From: Streptomyces sp. NBC_00554
Lineage (GTDB): Bacteria > Actinomycetota > Actinomycetes > Streptomycetales > Streptomycetaceae
Direction: 5' to 3'
Length of the DNA: 64,000 bases
NCBI RefSeq assembly: GCF_041431135.1
Contig: NZ_CP107799.1
Location: 5,084,001 to 5,148,000, forward strand
The position numbers and the translations under genes were made by a program. Positions 26,859-35,454 of the stretch are shown piece by piece. Position 1 is the first letter of the stretch, and each line of letters begins with the position of its first letter. The notes below the pieces were generated by a model. That model was not told the origin of the DNA, did no database searches, and saw nothing but the letters and a program-made list of their open reading frames with translations.

Positions 26859-27725
26859 CTAACCGGCAGCCACCGTCAGGGGAGCGAACCGTCGTGTCCA
26901 GTCCCCGGGCAGCTCCGAGATCCCGTACGCCATCACCGCGTTGAAGCCGGCGGACGCGAGACCCTGCTCCTTCACCCAGGACAGCAGTTCTTCGTGCCGT
27001 ACGTCGATGTCGGTGCGCAGGGGACGGTCGGTGTGCGCGGCCAGCGAGGCGATGAGCGCCTTCGCCGTCTCCGTGTCACGGGCGATCAGCGGGCCCACGA
27101 CGTGGTTGTCCATGTTGGGCCAGGCGGCCGCGTATCCGCTGATCCGGTCGCCGTCCTCGGCGACGCGCAGCTGGTCGGAGAAGGCGGGCAGCCGAGTGAT
27201 CACATGAGTGCGGTCACATCCGAAGACCTCCTCGTCGAGCCGGAGGATCGCGCTCAGGTCCTCGGCCGTGGCCGGGCGTGTGAAGACCTTGGGCTTCGGC
27301 CCGCCGGCCGTGAAGTGCCCGCGGACCATCTCGGCCCGGCCGATGGTCTTGAAGCCCATCCCCTCGTAGAGCGGACGGCCGTACGGGGTCGCGTGCAGCG
27401 TCAGTGGAGTGGTGGCCATTTCCTCGACGACATGCCGCATCAGCCGCCGGCCGACTCCCCGGCGGGCGTGCCGTTCGGCGACGAGCACCATGCCGATTGC
27501 GCTCAGATCGGGGCGCTCCCGCGGTCCGTAGTCGGTCACGACGCAGGCGGTGACAAGACCGCCGTCGGGGTCGTCGATGCCATATCCCGTTCCGGCCGTG
27601 AGGAGGAGGCGCCACTTGTGTTCCTCACGGGGCCAGCCCCGGTCCTCGGACAAGTCGGCGCAGGCGGTGAGATCGCGAGGCGTCAGACGACGGATGGGCA
27701 GAGCGGCGAGGGAAGGTGTCGACAC
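26859..27725 (-). CDS. Tandem-domain GNAT acetyltransferase
   Basis: Protein with two GNAT-like domains, 288 aa from the GTG 27725; an ATG at 27797 would add 24 residues, and neither start has a clear ribosome-binding site. The first domain has the acetyl-CoA motif (VAERHARRGVGRRLMRHVVEEM) and the LYEGMGFKTIGR signature. The second half (from about residue 140) is GNAT-like but lacks a clear motif A and may be degenerate. Similar two-domain proteins occur widely in Streptomyces; substrate unknown. Confidence 0.82.
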   Translation of the reverse strand: MSTPSLAALPIRRLTPRDLTACADLSEDRGWPREEHKWRLLLTAGTGYGIDDPDGGLVTACVVTDYGPRERPDLSAIGMVLVAERHARRGVGRRLMRHVVEEMATTPLTLHATPYGRPLYEGMGFKTIGRAEMVRGHFTAGGPKPKVFTRPATAEDLSAILRLDEEVFGCDRTHVITRLPAFSDQLRVAEDGDRISGYAAAWPNMDNHVVGPLIARDTETAKALIASLAAHTDRPLRTDIDVRHEELLSWVKEQGLASAGFNAVMAYGISELPGDWTRRFAPLTVAAG

Positions 27726-27829
27726 GCAGGTCAGGCTGTCCGACCCGCACCCGTGACGTCCACTTGTTTGCGGGTAGACGTACGCGCTTTTGGCCATGCC
27801 GTACCCAACCGCACAGCGTATGGACAGAT

Positions 27830-27843
27830 GTTTCACGTGAAAC
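27830..27843. other. parS centromere site (ParB binding)
   Basis: Perfect GTTTCACGTGAAAC in the divergent gap between the GNAT gene (minus) and the HAD gene (plus), 64 bp before the HAD start. It is the last perfect copy before a 22-kb stretch with only degenerate ones. Confidence 0.95.
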
Positions 27844-27906
27844 AGCGGGGGATCCGCAGACGCTCGCCTCGGTGGGGAGAGGGCGGTACGACTAGCCTCG
27901 GCGGAC

Positions 27907-28542
27907 ATGGCGCGACTTCATCTTTTCGACCTCGACGGAACCCTGCTGTACGGAAGTTCCGCACCGGTGGAGATCTCACGGCAGCTCGGGCTGGAGGCCG
28001 AGACCGTGGCGCTCGATCAGGAGATCTCCGCGGGGCGCATAGGCCCTCCCGAGTACGCGGCGCGCGTGCACGCTCTGTGGACGGAGCTCACGGACGTACA
28101 TGTGACCGCGGCCTTCGAGAGCGCGCCGTGGTTGTCCGGCATCGAGGACGTCTGGGCGGAGATCCGGGGTGACGGCGACTACTGCGCCGTCATCTCGCTG
28201 TCGCCCTCCTTCTTCGTGGAACGGCTTACAGCCTGGGGAGCGCATGCGGCGTACGGCTCGCGCTTCCCCGACGTGCCCTTTACTCAGCCGGTGGATCCGG
28301 CGGGGATTCTCAGTGCTGCGGCCAAAGTGCAGATCGCGGACCGGCTCTGTGAAGAATTCGGGGTGAGCCGGGCCGACTGTGTGGCCTATGGCGACTCACT
28401 GTCGGACAGGGATCTGTTCGGCGCCGTACCGGTATCCGTGGCGGTCAACGCGGATCTCCATCTGACGGGGCTGGCCACCCACTCCTATGTGGGTCTGGAT
28501 CTGTGGGATGCCTATGAATTGGTCCGTCGCGTCGGTAATTGA
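27907..28542 (+). CDS. HAD-IB/SerB-like phosphatase
   Basis: Haloacid dehalogenase superfamily hydrolase of 211 aa. Motif I is LFDLDGTLL (nucleophile Asp9, acid Asp11), motif II is the Ser in VISLSPSFF, motif III a downstream Lys (KVQIADRL) and motif IV is YGDSLSDRDLF. The arrangement matches phosphoserine-phosphatase-like (HAD-IB) enzymes. Actual substrate unknown. Its promoter region contains a parS site. Confidence 0.92.
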   Translation: MARLHLFDLDGTLLYGSSAPVEISRQLGLEAETVALDQEISAGRIGPPEYAARVHALWTELTDVHVTAAFESAPWLSGIEDVWAEIRGDGDYCAVISLSPSFFVERLTAWGAHAAYGSRFPDVPFTQPVDPAGILSAAAKVQIADRLCEEFGVSRADCVAYGDSLSDRDLFGAVPVSVAVNADLHLTGLATHSYVGLDLWDAYELVRRVGN

Positions 28543-28957
28543 GGCAATTGATGCTCTGTCCCCGTCAATTCGCGCTGAAGGAAGCGGGGACTTGTGCCCG
28601 GGGCGGCTGCCGGTATGGTCGAGTCCGGTTCGCGTCCGCCGTGATGTACGCATGTCACGTGGCGGCACGAACGCAGGCCAATGCAGCCTAACGGGACGGA
28701 GAGATCGAAGACCCGCATTTTCCGTTATGCGGCCGGGCGTTGGCTCGGGATGGGACTCTGCGGTGAGAGCACTGCGGTCAATGTCACATTCTCGCCTACT
28801 TGTCCGTACGGAGCGGGAATCCGGGTTCAATGTGGCCGCATTGACCGACGGGGACTGAACCGGGAAAGAAAGCTAGCCGTCTGCGGGGGAAAGCAGGCAT
28901 CTTCCGACCGCGGAGGTGCGCAGACCGACCGAAAGATGTTCGAGGCGAGGCACACCC
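28543..28957. other. 415-bp non-coding gap upstream of the flavohaemoglobin gene
   Basis: No open frame here looks coding. I see no parS, DnaA box or strong hairpin. The long leader could hold the promoter and operators for the flavohaemoglobin gene, but I cannot identify a specific motif. Confidence 0.6.
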
Positions 28958-30637
28958 ATGGACGCTCCGACCACCACGTCGGCCGACAACGGCACTTCCG
29001 GCGACAACGGCGGGGGCGGCTGGTTCACGCCGCGCAAGGATCCGGCACCGACGCCTGCCGGCGGTGAGCAGGAGCCGGAGGGGAGCCGTCTGGCCGCGCT
29101 GCGGCCGGTAGGGCGGCCGACCGAGAGCAGGGCGACGGACGGGAGTCGTGCCGGGCGTGGTCCCGGAGCCGGCGAGAGCTCACCCCCGCGGGAGCGAATA
29201 CGGACCGTCGAGCCCTCGCAGACTGCTCACGCCCCGCGCCCTGAGGCCCCACCCGTCGCAGCGGCGCACCGCGAGCAGGAGCCCGAACCCGAAGCCGTAC
29301 GACCGCACACGGCCCCTGCACGGCCCGAAGTCGTACGACCGCAGGCAGCCCCCACACAGCCTGAACCCGGCCCTCTGCAGCCCAGGCACGGCTCTCCCCG
29401 GGCCGACCACGGCGCTGCGCAGGCCGACCACGGCTCTCCGCGGCCCCAACCCGTCCCGGAGCAGCCCGCCCTCGCGCCGGAGCCGCGTGTGCCCGCTCAG
29501 AGTTCCGTGCCCACTCCTGAGGCGTCACCGGACGCCGTACTGATCCGCCGGACCATGGCCGAAGTCGGCTCCGTCGCCGACAAGGTCACGTCGTACTTCT
29601 ACGCGCTGCTCTTCGTGCGTCACCCCGAACTCCGGTCACTGTTCCCCGCCGCGATGGACACCCAGCGGGACCGGCTGCTCAAGGCGCTGCTGACGGCCGC
29701 CGAGCACATCGACAACACCGAGGTGCTCGTCGCGTATCTGCAGAACCTCGGCCGTGGACACCGCAAGTACGGCACCCGGCCCGAGCACTACCCGGCCGTC
29801 GGGGAGTGCCTGATCGGTTCGCTCAGCCGGTTCGCCTCGGCGATCTGGGACCCCGAGACCGAGGCGGCCTGGGTCCGCGCGTACACGACGATCTCCCAGG
29901 TCATGATCGACGCGGCGGCCACGGACGAACTGCGAGCCCCGGCCTGGTGGTACGCCGAAGTGGTCTCGCACGACCTCAGGACCCCGGACGTCGCGGTCAT
30001 CACCGTCCGGCCCGACCAGCCGTACCCCTTCCTCGCCGGGCAGTACACGAGCCTGGAGACGCCGTGGTGGCCGAGGATCTGGCGCCACTACTCGTTCGCC
30101 TCGGCGCCCCGCTCCGACGGGCTGCTGTCGTTCCATGTGAAGGCGGTTCCGGCGGGCTGGGTGTCCAACGCCCTGGTGCACCGCGCCCGGCCCGGCGACA
30201 CCATCCGCCTCGGCCCGCCGACCGGTTCGATGACCGTCGACCACACCACCGACAGCGGACTGCTCTGTGTGGGCGGCGGCACCGGCATAGCGCCCATCAA
30301 GGCGCTGGTCGAGGATGTCGCCGAACACGGGGAGCGGCGCCCAGTCGAGGTCTTCTACGGCGCCCGCACCGATCACGATCTGTACGACATCGACACGATG
30401 CTGCGGCTCCAGCAGAGTCACCCGTGGCTCGCCGTACGCCCGGTCGTCGACCAGCAGGCCCATCTGCAACTGCCCGATGCCATACGTGAGTACGGGCCCT
30501 GGAACGAGTACGACGCCTACCTCTCGGGTCCGCCCGGGATGATCCGCAGCGGGGTGGACGCCCTCATGGACGTCGGTATCCCGTCGGACCGCATACGCCA
30601 CGACTCGGTGGAGGAGCTCGTCGCGGCCGGGGACTGA
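28958..30637 (+). CDS. Flavohaemoglobin-type protein with long N-terminal extension
   Basis: 559-aa protein from the ATG 28958. Residues 1 to about 190 are disordered, rich in Pro/Ala/Glu/His with repeated HGSPR/ADHG units. A globin domain follows (about 192-310, DAVLIRRTMAEVGSVADKVTSYFYALLF), with the presumed proximal histidine in GHRKYG near 268. The reductase part has the FAD motif RHYSFASAP near 378 and the NAD motif GGGTGIAPI near 440. This architecture matches flavohaemoglobins, which oxidise nitric oxide to nitrate with NAD(P)H, or related globin-coupled oxidoreductases. Convergent with the NUDIX gene only 24 bp away. Confidence 0.9.
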   Translation: MDAPTTTSADNGTSGDNGGGGWFTPRKDPAPTPAGGEQEPEGSRLAALRPVGRPTESRATDGSRAGRGPGAGESSPPRERIRTVEPSQTAHAPRPEAPPVAAAHREQEPEPEAVRPHTAPARPEVVRPQAAPTQPEPGPLQPRHGSPRADHGAAQADHGSPRPQPVPEQPALAPEPRVPAQSSVPTPEASPDAVLIRRTMAEVGSVADKVTSYFYALLFVRHPELRSLFPAAMDTQRDRLLKALLTAAEHIDNTEVLVAYLQNLGRGHRKYGTRPEHYPAVGECLIGSLSRFASAIWDPETEAAWVRAYTTISQVMIDAAATDELRAPAWWYAEVVSHDLRTPDVAVITVRPDQPYPFLAGQYTSLETPWWPRIWRHYSFASAPRSDGLLSFHVKAVPAGWVSNALVHRARPGDTIRLGPPTGSMTVDHTTDSGLLCVGGGTGIAPIKALVEDVAEHGERRPVEVFYGARTDHDLYDIDTMLRLQQSHPWLAVRPVVDQQAHLQLPDAIREYGPWNEYDAYLSGPPGMIRSGVDALMDVGIPSDRIRHDSVEELVAAGD

Positions 30638-30661
30638 CCCCGGGCCCGCATCGGCCGGGTG

Positions 30662-31144
30662 TCAGCCCAGATCTGGCGCGTGCATCGCCCGTACACCCTC
30701 GATGTTCCCGTCGAGATAGTGCCGCAAGGACAGCGGTACGAGGTGGACGGACGCGATGCCGACCCGGGTGAACGGAACCCGCACGATCTCGTACTCACCG
30801 CAGGGCTCGTCGATTTCGGGGCCGTGCCGCAGCGCGGGATCCATGGACTCCAGACGGCAGACGAAGAAGTGCTGCACCTTCACGCCGGTCGCGCCGCCGT
30901 CGTCGCCGATGTGCTCGACGGTGTCGACGAAGCAGGGCACCACATCGATGACCTTGGCGCCGAGTTCCTCGTGCACTTCACGGTGGAGCGCGTCAACGAC
31001 AGTCGTGTCCTCCGGTTCGACCCCGCCGCCCGGTGTGAGCCAGTAGGGGTCGACGCCGGGCTTGGTGCGCTTGATGAGGATCAGGTCGTCGCCATCGAGC
31101 AGGATGGCCCGGGCGGTGCGCTTGACCACGGGTCGGACGGTCAT
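30662..31144 (-). CDS. NUDIX hydrolase
   Basis: 160-aa NUDIX protein from the ATG 31144. The NUDIX box (GGGVEPEDTTVVDALHREVHEELG, residues 39-62, G-x5-E-x7-REUxEExGU) is complete, so it should hydrolyse a nucleoside diphosphate linked to another moiety. Substrate is not deducible. It is the downstream neighbour of the LysR gene on the same strand, with a degenerate parS between them. Confidence 0.93.
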   Translation of the reverse strand: MTVRPVVKRTARAILLDGDDLILIKRTKPGVDPYWLTPGGGVEPEDTTVVDALHREVHEELGAKVIDVVPCFVDTVEHIGDDGGATGVKVQHFFVCRLESMDPALRHGPEIDEPCGEYEIVRVPFTRVGIASVHLVPLSLRHYLDGNIEGVRAMHAPDLG

Positions 31145-31165
31145 GGGAGGAATGTGGCCCGGTTG

Positions 31166-31179
31166 GTTCCACGTGAAAC
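31166..31179. other. Degenerate parS-like site
   Basis: GTTCCACGTGAAAC, one mismatch (fourth position) to the parS consensus, in the 91-bp gap between the LysR stop and the NUDIX start. It lies 21 bp upstream of the NUDIX ATG. ParB binding is plausible but unproven. Confidence 0.65.
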
Positions 31180-31235
31180 ATCGTGAAGCCGCGAAGACGC
31201 CAGGAGAGAGCTCAGGAAGGGCGCCAGGAAGGGCC

Positions 31236-32141
31236 TCACGACCAGTCGGCCGCGGCGCGAAGGAGCCACTCATGCGCCCGTGCGATGTGCGGCATGGCCA
31301 GAGTGCCGGTGCGGACCACCAGAAAGTACGTACGCAGCGGGGGCACCGCCGGATCGAGGAGCGCCACGACATCGCCGCGTTCCAGGGCTGCGGCGCACAG
31401 ATACCGGGGCAGCACGGTGACGCCCGCGCCAGAGGCGGCGCAGGCCAGCACCGCGCGGAGATCGGGCACGACGACGGTGCCTGAGGCAGCCGGACGGCAG
31501 TCGAAGACGGAGGCCCAGTAGCGGGCGACGAGCGGCAGGGACTCGTGTACCTCGACGACGGGGAAGTTCTCCAGCGCGTGGGCGCCCTTGCGGCGCAGCT
31601 TGCCCGGACCGATGCGGTCGGCCCAGCGGGGGGCGGCGACCAGGACGTGTTCCTCGTCGCAGAGCGGAGTCGCGGTGAGCAGCGCGCCGCGCGGTTGGGC
31701 TGTGGTGATGGCCAGATCATGGTGTCCTGCGGCGAGCCCCTCCAGGGTCTCCTCGGTGTTGCCGAAGGAGGCGCGCAGCGCGAAACCCTGGCCGTCGTCG
31801 CCCGTCAGCTCCGTAAGCGCGGGCAGGGCCCGTTCGGCGGTGAACTCAGGCGGCCCGGCGAGGTGCAGGGTGCGTAAGGAGGAGTCCTCGTCGAGCCCGG
31901 TCTCGGCGATCTCCACCAGGGCATCGAGATGTGGTGCGGCCTTGTGGGCGAGCTCGTCGCCGATGGTCGTGGGGGTCACGCCGCGGGCCTGACGCAGGAA
32001 GAGGGGCCTCCCCAACTGCCGCTCCAGTGCGCGGATCTGCGAGGTGACGGCCGGCTGCGAGAGTCCGAGCAGCGCGGCGGCGCGGGTGAAGGAACCGGCC
32101 CGGTGCACGGTCACAAACGTGCGCAGCAGCGCCAGATCCAT
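31236..32141 (-). CDS. LysR family transcriptional regulator
   Basis: LTTR of 301 aa. The helix-turn-helix is MDLALLRTFVTVHRAGSFTRAAALLGLSQPAVTSQIRALERQLG, followed by a periplasmic-binding-like effector domain. The regulator is not divergent from a target, so its regulon is not obvious; the same-strand cystathionine lyase gene upstream is the nearest candidate. The 32142-32200 promoter region has a T-N11-A type repeat (CTAT at 32181, ATAG at 32195). Confidence 0.93.
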   Translation of the reverse strand: MDLALLRTFVTVHRAGSFTRAAALLGLSQPAVTSQIRALERQLGRPLFLRQARGVTPTTIGDELAHKAAPHLDALVEIAETGLDEDSSLRTLHLAGPPEFTAERALPALTELTGDDGQGFALRASFGNTEETLEGLAAGHHDLAITTAQPRGALLTATPLCDEEHVLVAAPRWADRIGPGKLRRKGAHALENFPVVEVHESLPLVARYWASVFDCRPAASGTVVVPDLRAVLACAASGAGVTVLPRYLCAAALERGDVVALLDPAVPPLRTYFLVVRTGTLAMPHIARAHEWLLRAAADWS

Positions 32142-32276
32142 GGTGCCCCTCCCCTCCCACCACCCCCGACAGAGGCCTAACTATAAATAAGTCGATAGGT
32201 CGCTGTCGCTACTGTGATTGGACACTGACACAGAGTCAACTAGCCTTGTTCGCGCGGTTCTTCGCGCGCAGAACCG

Positions 32277-32315
32277 GGACGGTCCGAGCCACGAGGGGGG
32301 AGGCTCGGACCGTCC
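32277..32315 (-). terminator. Terminator of the ptpA-cystathionine lyase unit
   Basis: Perfect 14-bp GC-rich stem (32277-32290 with 32302-32315) in the 272-bp gap downstream of the cystathionine lyase stop. A small second hairpin with CGCGCG arms lies at 32251-32268. Confidence 0.85.
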
Positions 32316-32413
32316 GTTGTACGTAGCGAGGCACGAAGACCGGCAGGCCGGACAGGCCGGGGCGGCTGCTTATCGGCTGCTCAGGAAGAGTCCGGTCCGC
32401 GGACGGGTGAAGC

Positions 32414-33559
32414 TCAGTCCTCGGACTCGTCGAGCGCCCGCAGCACGTCCGCCACCAGATCCTCGGGATCCTCCGCGCCGGCGGAGAAACGGATGAAGCC
32501 CTCGGGCACCGCGTCGCCGCCCCACCGCCCGCGCCGTTCGGCCGTCGACCGCACTCCGCCGAAGCTCGTCGCGTCGTCCACCAGACGCAGCGCGTCGAGA
32601 AAACGATCGGCACGCGCGCGCGTGGGCAGCGTGAAGGACACCACGCACCCGAAGCGCCGCATCTGCTGCGCGGCGATCTTGTGCGAGGGGTCGTCGGGCA
32701 GTCCTGGATAGCGCAGTCCGGTCACCTCGGACCGGTTCCGCAGCGCCTCGGCGATCGTCAGGGCGTTGGCGGTCTGCCGGTCGGCGCGCAGTTGGAGCGT
32801 GGCGAGCGAGCGATGCGCGAGCCATGCCTCCATGGGCCCGGGGATCGCGCCGACCACCTTTCGCCAGCGCCGTACGGGAGCCATCAGAGCGGCGTCGCGC
32901 GCGGTGACGTATCCCAGGAGGATGTCGCCGTGCCCGGTGAGCATCTTGGTGCCGCTGGCCACGGAGAAGTCGGCGCCCAGCTCCAGCGGGCGCTGCCCGA
33001 GCGGAGTGGCGAGGGTGTTGTCGACGGCGACGAGGGTGCCCTGCGCGTGTGCCGCCGCGACGAGCCGCCGTATGTCGCACACGTCGAGACCCGGGTTCGA
33101 CGGAGTCTCGATCCACAGCAGTTTCGCGCCGTCGAGTACGTCGAGCTGGGCGTCGCCGCCGGTCGGGGCGGTGCGCACCTCGATGCCGTACGCGGTCAGC
33201 TGCTCGCGCACCAGCGGCAGCACCTGGTAGCCGTCGTCGGGCAGTACCACGATGTCGCCGGCACGCAGCTGTGAGAAGAGCGTTGCCGAGATGGCGGCCA
33301 TGCCCGAGGGGAAGGCGAGCGTCTCGACGCCGTCCTGACCGGGGGCCTCCAGCTCGCCGATGGCGCGTTCCAAGAGTGTCCAGGTCGGGTTCTCGTCGCG
33401 GCCGTAGGTGTACGGGCCTGTGGGCTCCCCCGGCAGATGGAAGTGCGCGGCGAAGACCGGACCCGGGAGCGTCGGCTCGTACTTGACGGGTTCGGGCAGC
33501 CCGGCCCGCACCGCGCGGGTGCCGTCACCGCTTCCCGTAACGAAATCCCCTGACGTCAT
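32414..33559 (-). CDS. Cystathionine gamma-lyase-type Cys/Met metabolism PLP enzyme
   Basis: 381-aa member of the Cys/Met-metabolism PLP-dependent enzyme family. YTYGRDENPTWTLLERAIGELE is the typical substrate-binding region and Lys204 in SVASGTKMLTGHGD forms the internal aldimine. The family includes cystathionine gamma-lyase, gamma-synthase and methionine gamma-lyase, and I favour the lyase by gene context in streptomycetes. It overlaps the ptpA stop by 4 bp (start at 33559, ptpA stop at 33556), so translation is probably coupled. Confidence 0.85.
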   Translation of the reverse strand: MTSGDFVTGSGDGTRAVRAGLPEPVKYEPTLPGPVFAAHFHLPGEPTGPYTYGRDENPTWTLLERAIGELEAPGQDGVETLAFPSGMAAISATLFSQLRAGDIVVLPDDGYQVLPLVREQLTAYGIEVRTAPTGGDAQLDVLDGAKLLWIETPSNPGLDVCDIRRLVAAAHAQGTLVAVDNTLATPLGQRPLELGADFSVASGTKMLTGHGDILLGYVTARDAALMAPVRRWRKVVGAIPGPMEAWLAHRSLATLQLRADRQTANALTIAEALRNRSEVTGLRYPGLPDDPSHKIAAQQMRRFGCVVSFTLPTRARADRFLDALRLVDDATSFGGVRSTAERRGRWGGDAVPEGFIRFSAGAEDPEDLVADVLRALDESED

Positions 33560-34047
33560 GCCGCCCGTCCTTCCACTCGGTCCTGCACGGCGGCGAGCAG
33601 CCCGAGGCTCGCCGCCTCCACCATCTCAAGACACTCCTCGAAGCCGTCCATACGTCCGTAATACGGATCGGGAACGTCCAGGTCGGAGCCGGCGGCAGGG
33701 TCGTAGGAACGCAGCAGCCGGACCTTCTCCGCGTCCTGAGGAGTGGGTGCGAGCTGGCGCAGCGCCTTGAGATGGCCGGAGTCGAGGGCGATGACGAGGT
33801 CGAGGCGGGCGAACCACGAGGCCTGGAACTGCCGGGCCGTATGGTCGCCCTCGTAGCCGTTCGCCTCCAGCACGGCGACGGTGCGCGGGTCGGCGCCGTC
33901 GCCCTCGTGCCAGCCGCCCGTGCCCGCGCTGTCGACCTCGACCAGGCCGTCGAGCCCGGCCTCGGTTATGCGGGCGCGGAAGACGGACTCGGCCATCGGG
34001 GAGCGGCAGATGTTGCCTGTGCAGACGAAGCAGACGCGATAGGTCAT
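33556..34047 (-). CDS. ptpA: Low-molecular-weight protein tyrosine phosphatase
   Basis: 163-aa LMW-PTP. The catalytic loop is VCTGNICRS (nucleophile Cys9, Arg15) and the general acid lies in DPYYG near residue 130. S. coelicolor PtpA, encoded at the equivalent position, is linked to secondary-metabolism regulation. The gene overlaps the cystathionine lyase start by 4 bp and is itself 9 bp downstream of the membrane-protein stop at 34057, forming a compact three-gene unit on the minus strand. Confidence 0.95.
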   Translation of the reverse strand: MTYRVCFVCTGNICRSPMAESVFRARITEAGLDGLVEVDSAGTGGWHEGDGADPRTVAVLEANGYEGDHTARQFQASWFARLDLVIALDSGHLKALRQLAPTPQDAEKVRLLRSYDPAAGSDLDVPDPYYGRMDGFEECLEMVEAASLGLLAAVQDRVEGRAA

Positions 34048-34056
34048 GGGGTGTAC

Positions 34057-34437
34057 TCAGTCCTTGCCGTCGGGCAGGACGACGTTGAGCGCCCAGGACA
34101 CGATCGAGATGATCAGGCCGCCCAGGACCGCGGTCCAGAAGCCGTCGACGTGGAAACTCAGGTCGAGCTTGTCGGCCAGCCATGAGGTGAGCAGCAGCAT
34201 CAGGGCGTTGACCACCAGGGTGATCAGGCCGAGCGTGAGGATGAAGAGCGGGAAGGTCAGCACCTTCACGAGGGGCTTGACCAGGAAGTTCACCAGGCCG
34301 AACACCAGTGCCACGAGCAGGAGCGTGCCGATCTTCTTCCAGGTGTTGTCACCGGTCAGGGTGATCTTGTCGAGCACCCAGACGGCGATGGCGAGGGCCG
34401 CCGCGTTGGCGATCGTCTTGACTACGAAATTCTTCAT
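34057..34437 (-). CDS. Four-helix membrane protein of the phage holin family IV type (PF04020)
   Basis: 126-aa hydrophobic protein from the ATG 34437. Four transmembrane segments are visible: NAAALAIAVWVL, KIGTLLLVALVFGLVNFLV, FPLFILTLGLITLVVNALMLLL and AVLGGLIISIVSWAL. It resembles the PF04020 family (mycobacterial 4-TM phage holin superfamily), which is chromosomal and common in actinobacteria, so no phage origin is implied. Function unknown. Confidence 0.85.
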   Translation of the reverse strand: MKNFVVKTIANAAALAIAVWVLDKITLTGDNTWKKIGTLLLVALVFGLVNFLVKPLVKVLTFPLFILTLGLITLVVNALMLLLTSWLADKLDLSFHVDGFWTAVLGGLIISIVSWALNVVLPDGKD

Positions 34438-34488
34438 GTGTCTGATCGTGGCAGAAGAGATCGACTGGCGAGCGCGGCTGTGGACAGA

Positions 34489-34497
34489 GCAGACGGC
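34489..34497 (-). promoter_or_regulatory. Isolated DnaA box
   Basis: TGTGGACAG (CTGTCCACA on the minus strand), an exact Streptomyces DnaA box, in the 81-bp divergent promoter gap between the membrane-protein and cupin genes. A single box may be chance. Confidence 0.4.
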
Positions 34498-34518
34498 GTA
34501 CGAGAGCGGACGAGGACG

Positions 34519-34836
34519 ATGAAGGCATTCCGGCTGGATGAACTGGAGGCGGAACGCGCCGCCAACGACGGCGCCTACCTGCAGTTTCTGCGCGAGCGGA
34601 ACATGTCGGTCGGCCTCTACGCGCTCGACGCGGGCGATCAGGACCCGCAGCGGCCGCACCAGCAGGACGAGGTGTACTTCATCGTGAGCGGACGTGCCTC
34701 GATCACGGTCGGCCTGGAGACCACGCAGGTGGCGCGCGGCAGCGTCGTCTACGTACCCGCGGGGGTCGCCCACAAGTTCCATCACATCACCGAGGACCTG
34801 CGGGTTCTGGTGGTGTTCTCTCCGCCCGAGAGCTGA
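34519..34836 (+). CDS. Cupin domain protein
   Basis: 105-aa single-domain cupin from the ATG 34519 (MKAFRLDELEAERAANDG). The two cupin motifs are visible: PHQQDEVYFIVSGRA and VYVPAGVAHKFHH, with the His/Glu metal-ligand pattern. Enzymatic or binding role unknown. It is divergent from the holin-like gene and followed by a small hairpin at 34850-34864. Confidence 0.9.
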   Translation: MKAFRLDELEAERAANDGAYLQFLRERNMSVGLYALDAGDQDPQRPHQQDEVYFIVSGRASITVGLETTQVARGSVVYVPAGVAHKFHHITEDLRVLVVFSPPES

Positions 34837-34849
34837 CCTCCGTCTCAGG

Positions 34850-34864
34850 GTTCCCTAGGGGAAC
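34850..34864 (+). terminator. Weak hairpin after the cupin gene
   Basis: GTTCCC-TAG-GGGAAC, 6-bp stem, 14 bp after the cupin stop. No T-tract, so a weak candidate. Confidence 0.45.
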
Positions 34865-34998
34865 GGTCAGGGGGGAACAAGGGATGCGAGGCCTCCGCCG
34901 GGCCTCTCCCGGCCCTAGCATCGAGTGCGAGACATCAGAGAACCCGGAATCAGTGCCCCGGACTTGGGGCGACGGGCGGAGAGGCAAGGACAAGGGCG

Positions 34999-35211
34999 AT
35001 GCGAGAGATCTTCAACGGGATGCCGTGGTGGGTGAAGTGGGTCGCGGTGCCGGTCATCGCCCTCGTGGTGTTCGGCGGCCTGATAGCGACCGTCGTCGGC
35101 TTCGTCATCGGTCTGCTCTTCAAGGCGCTGATCTTCGTCGCGCTGGTCGGCGGACTGATCTACGTCGTGCGGAAGTTCACGACGAGTTCGTCGTCGCGCA
35201 GTGACTGGTGA
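34999..35211 (+). CDS. DUF5326-type small membrane protein
   Basis: 70-aa protein: an amphipathic start (MREIFNGMPWWVKWVAVPV), one or two hydrophobic helices (IALVVFGGLIATVVGFVIGLLF, IFVALVGGLIYVV), then a basic and Ser-rich tail. It matches the streptomycete DUF5326 group. No function known. Just upstream of the ssgR region and ended by a hairpin at 35295-35312. Confidence 0.8.
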   Translation: MREIFNGMPWWVKWVAVPVIALVVFGGLIATVVGFVIGLLFKALIFVALVGGLIYVVRKFTTSSSSRSDW

Positions 35212-35240
35212 GGCGTGAGTGACGCGTGAGCGGGCGAGCG

Positions 35241-35271
35241 ATCGGTAACGGGTAGGCAATCGGTAACGGGT
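35241..35271. repeat. 13-bp direct repeat upstream of ssgR
   Basis: Two exact copies of ATCGGTAACGGGT at 35241-35253 and 35259-35271, 18 bp start-to-start, about 190 bp before the ssgR start. Possible operator or promoter element. Confidence 0.6.
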
Positions 35272-35294
35272 GAACCCGTAAAGGGAAGCCGAGG

Positions 35295-35317
35295 TTCCCT
35301 CGGGCGAGGGAAGTTTT
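35295..35317 (+). terminator. Terminator after the DUF5326 gene
   Basis: Perfect 8-bp stem (TTCCCTCG/CGAGGGAA) with a 2-nt loop followed by GTTTT, located 84 bp past the DUF5326 stop. Confidence 0.6.
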
Positions 35318-35454
35318 CCGGCGGGGCCGTCTGCGAGCGGTGGCGGGCGGTTAAAGTCCGGAAGCTCGACGCGGGGTCGACCCCGCGGGCAGCGCACACT
35401 TCCCTCCCGTGTCCCCCCGCACGGGCGGTTCCCCTCGCGCTCAGGGAGTGCCCC

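Noticed and set aside
30130..30145. TTCCATGTGAAG inside the flavohaemoglobin gene as a parS
   Set aside because: Four mismatches to the 14-mer and explained by the coding sequence (FHVK).
32218..32496. Plus-strand frame in the LysR/cystathionine lyase gap as a small gene
   Set aside because: It spans the terminator hairpin and runs antisense into the lyase gene, with no ribosome-binding site or domain.
34057..34437. Holin-like gene as evidence of prophage
   Set aside because: The PF04020 family is a normal chromosomal family in actinobacteria and no other phage genes are nearby.
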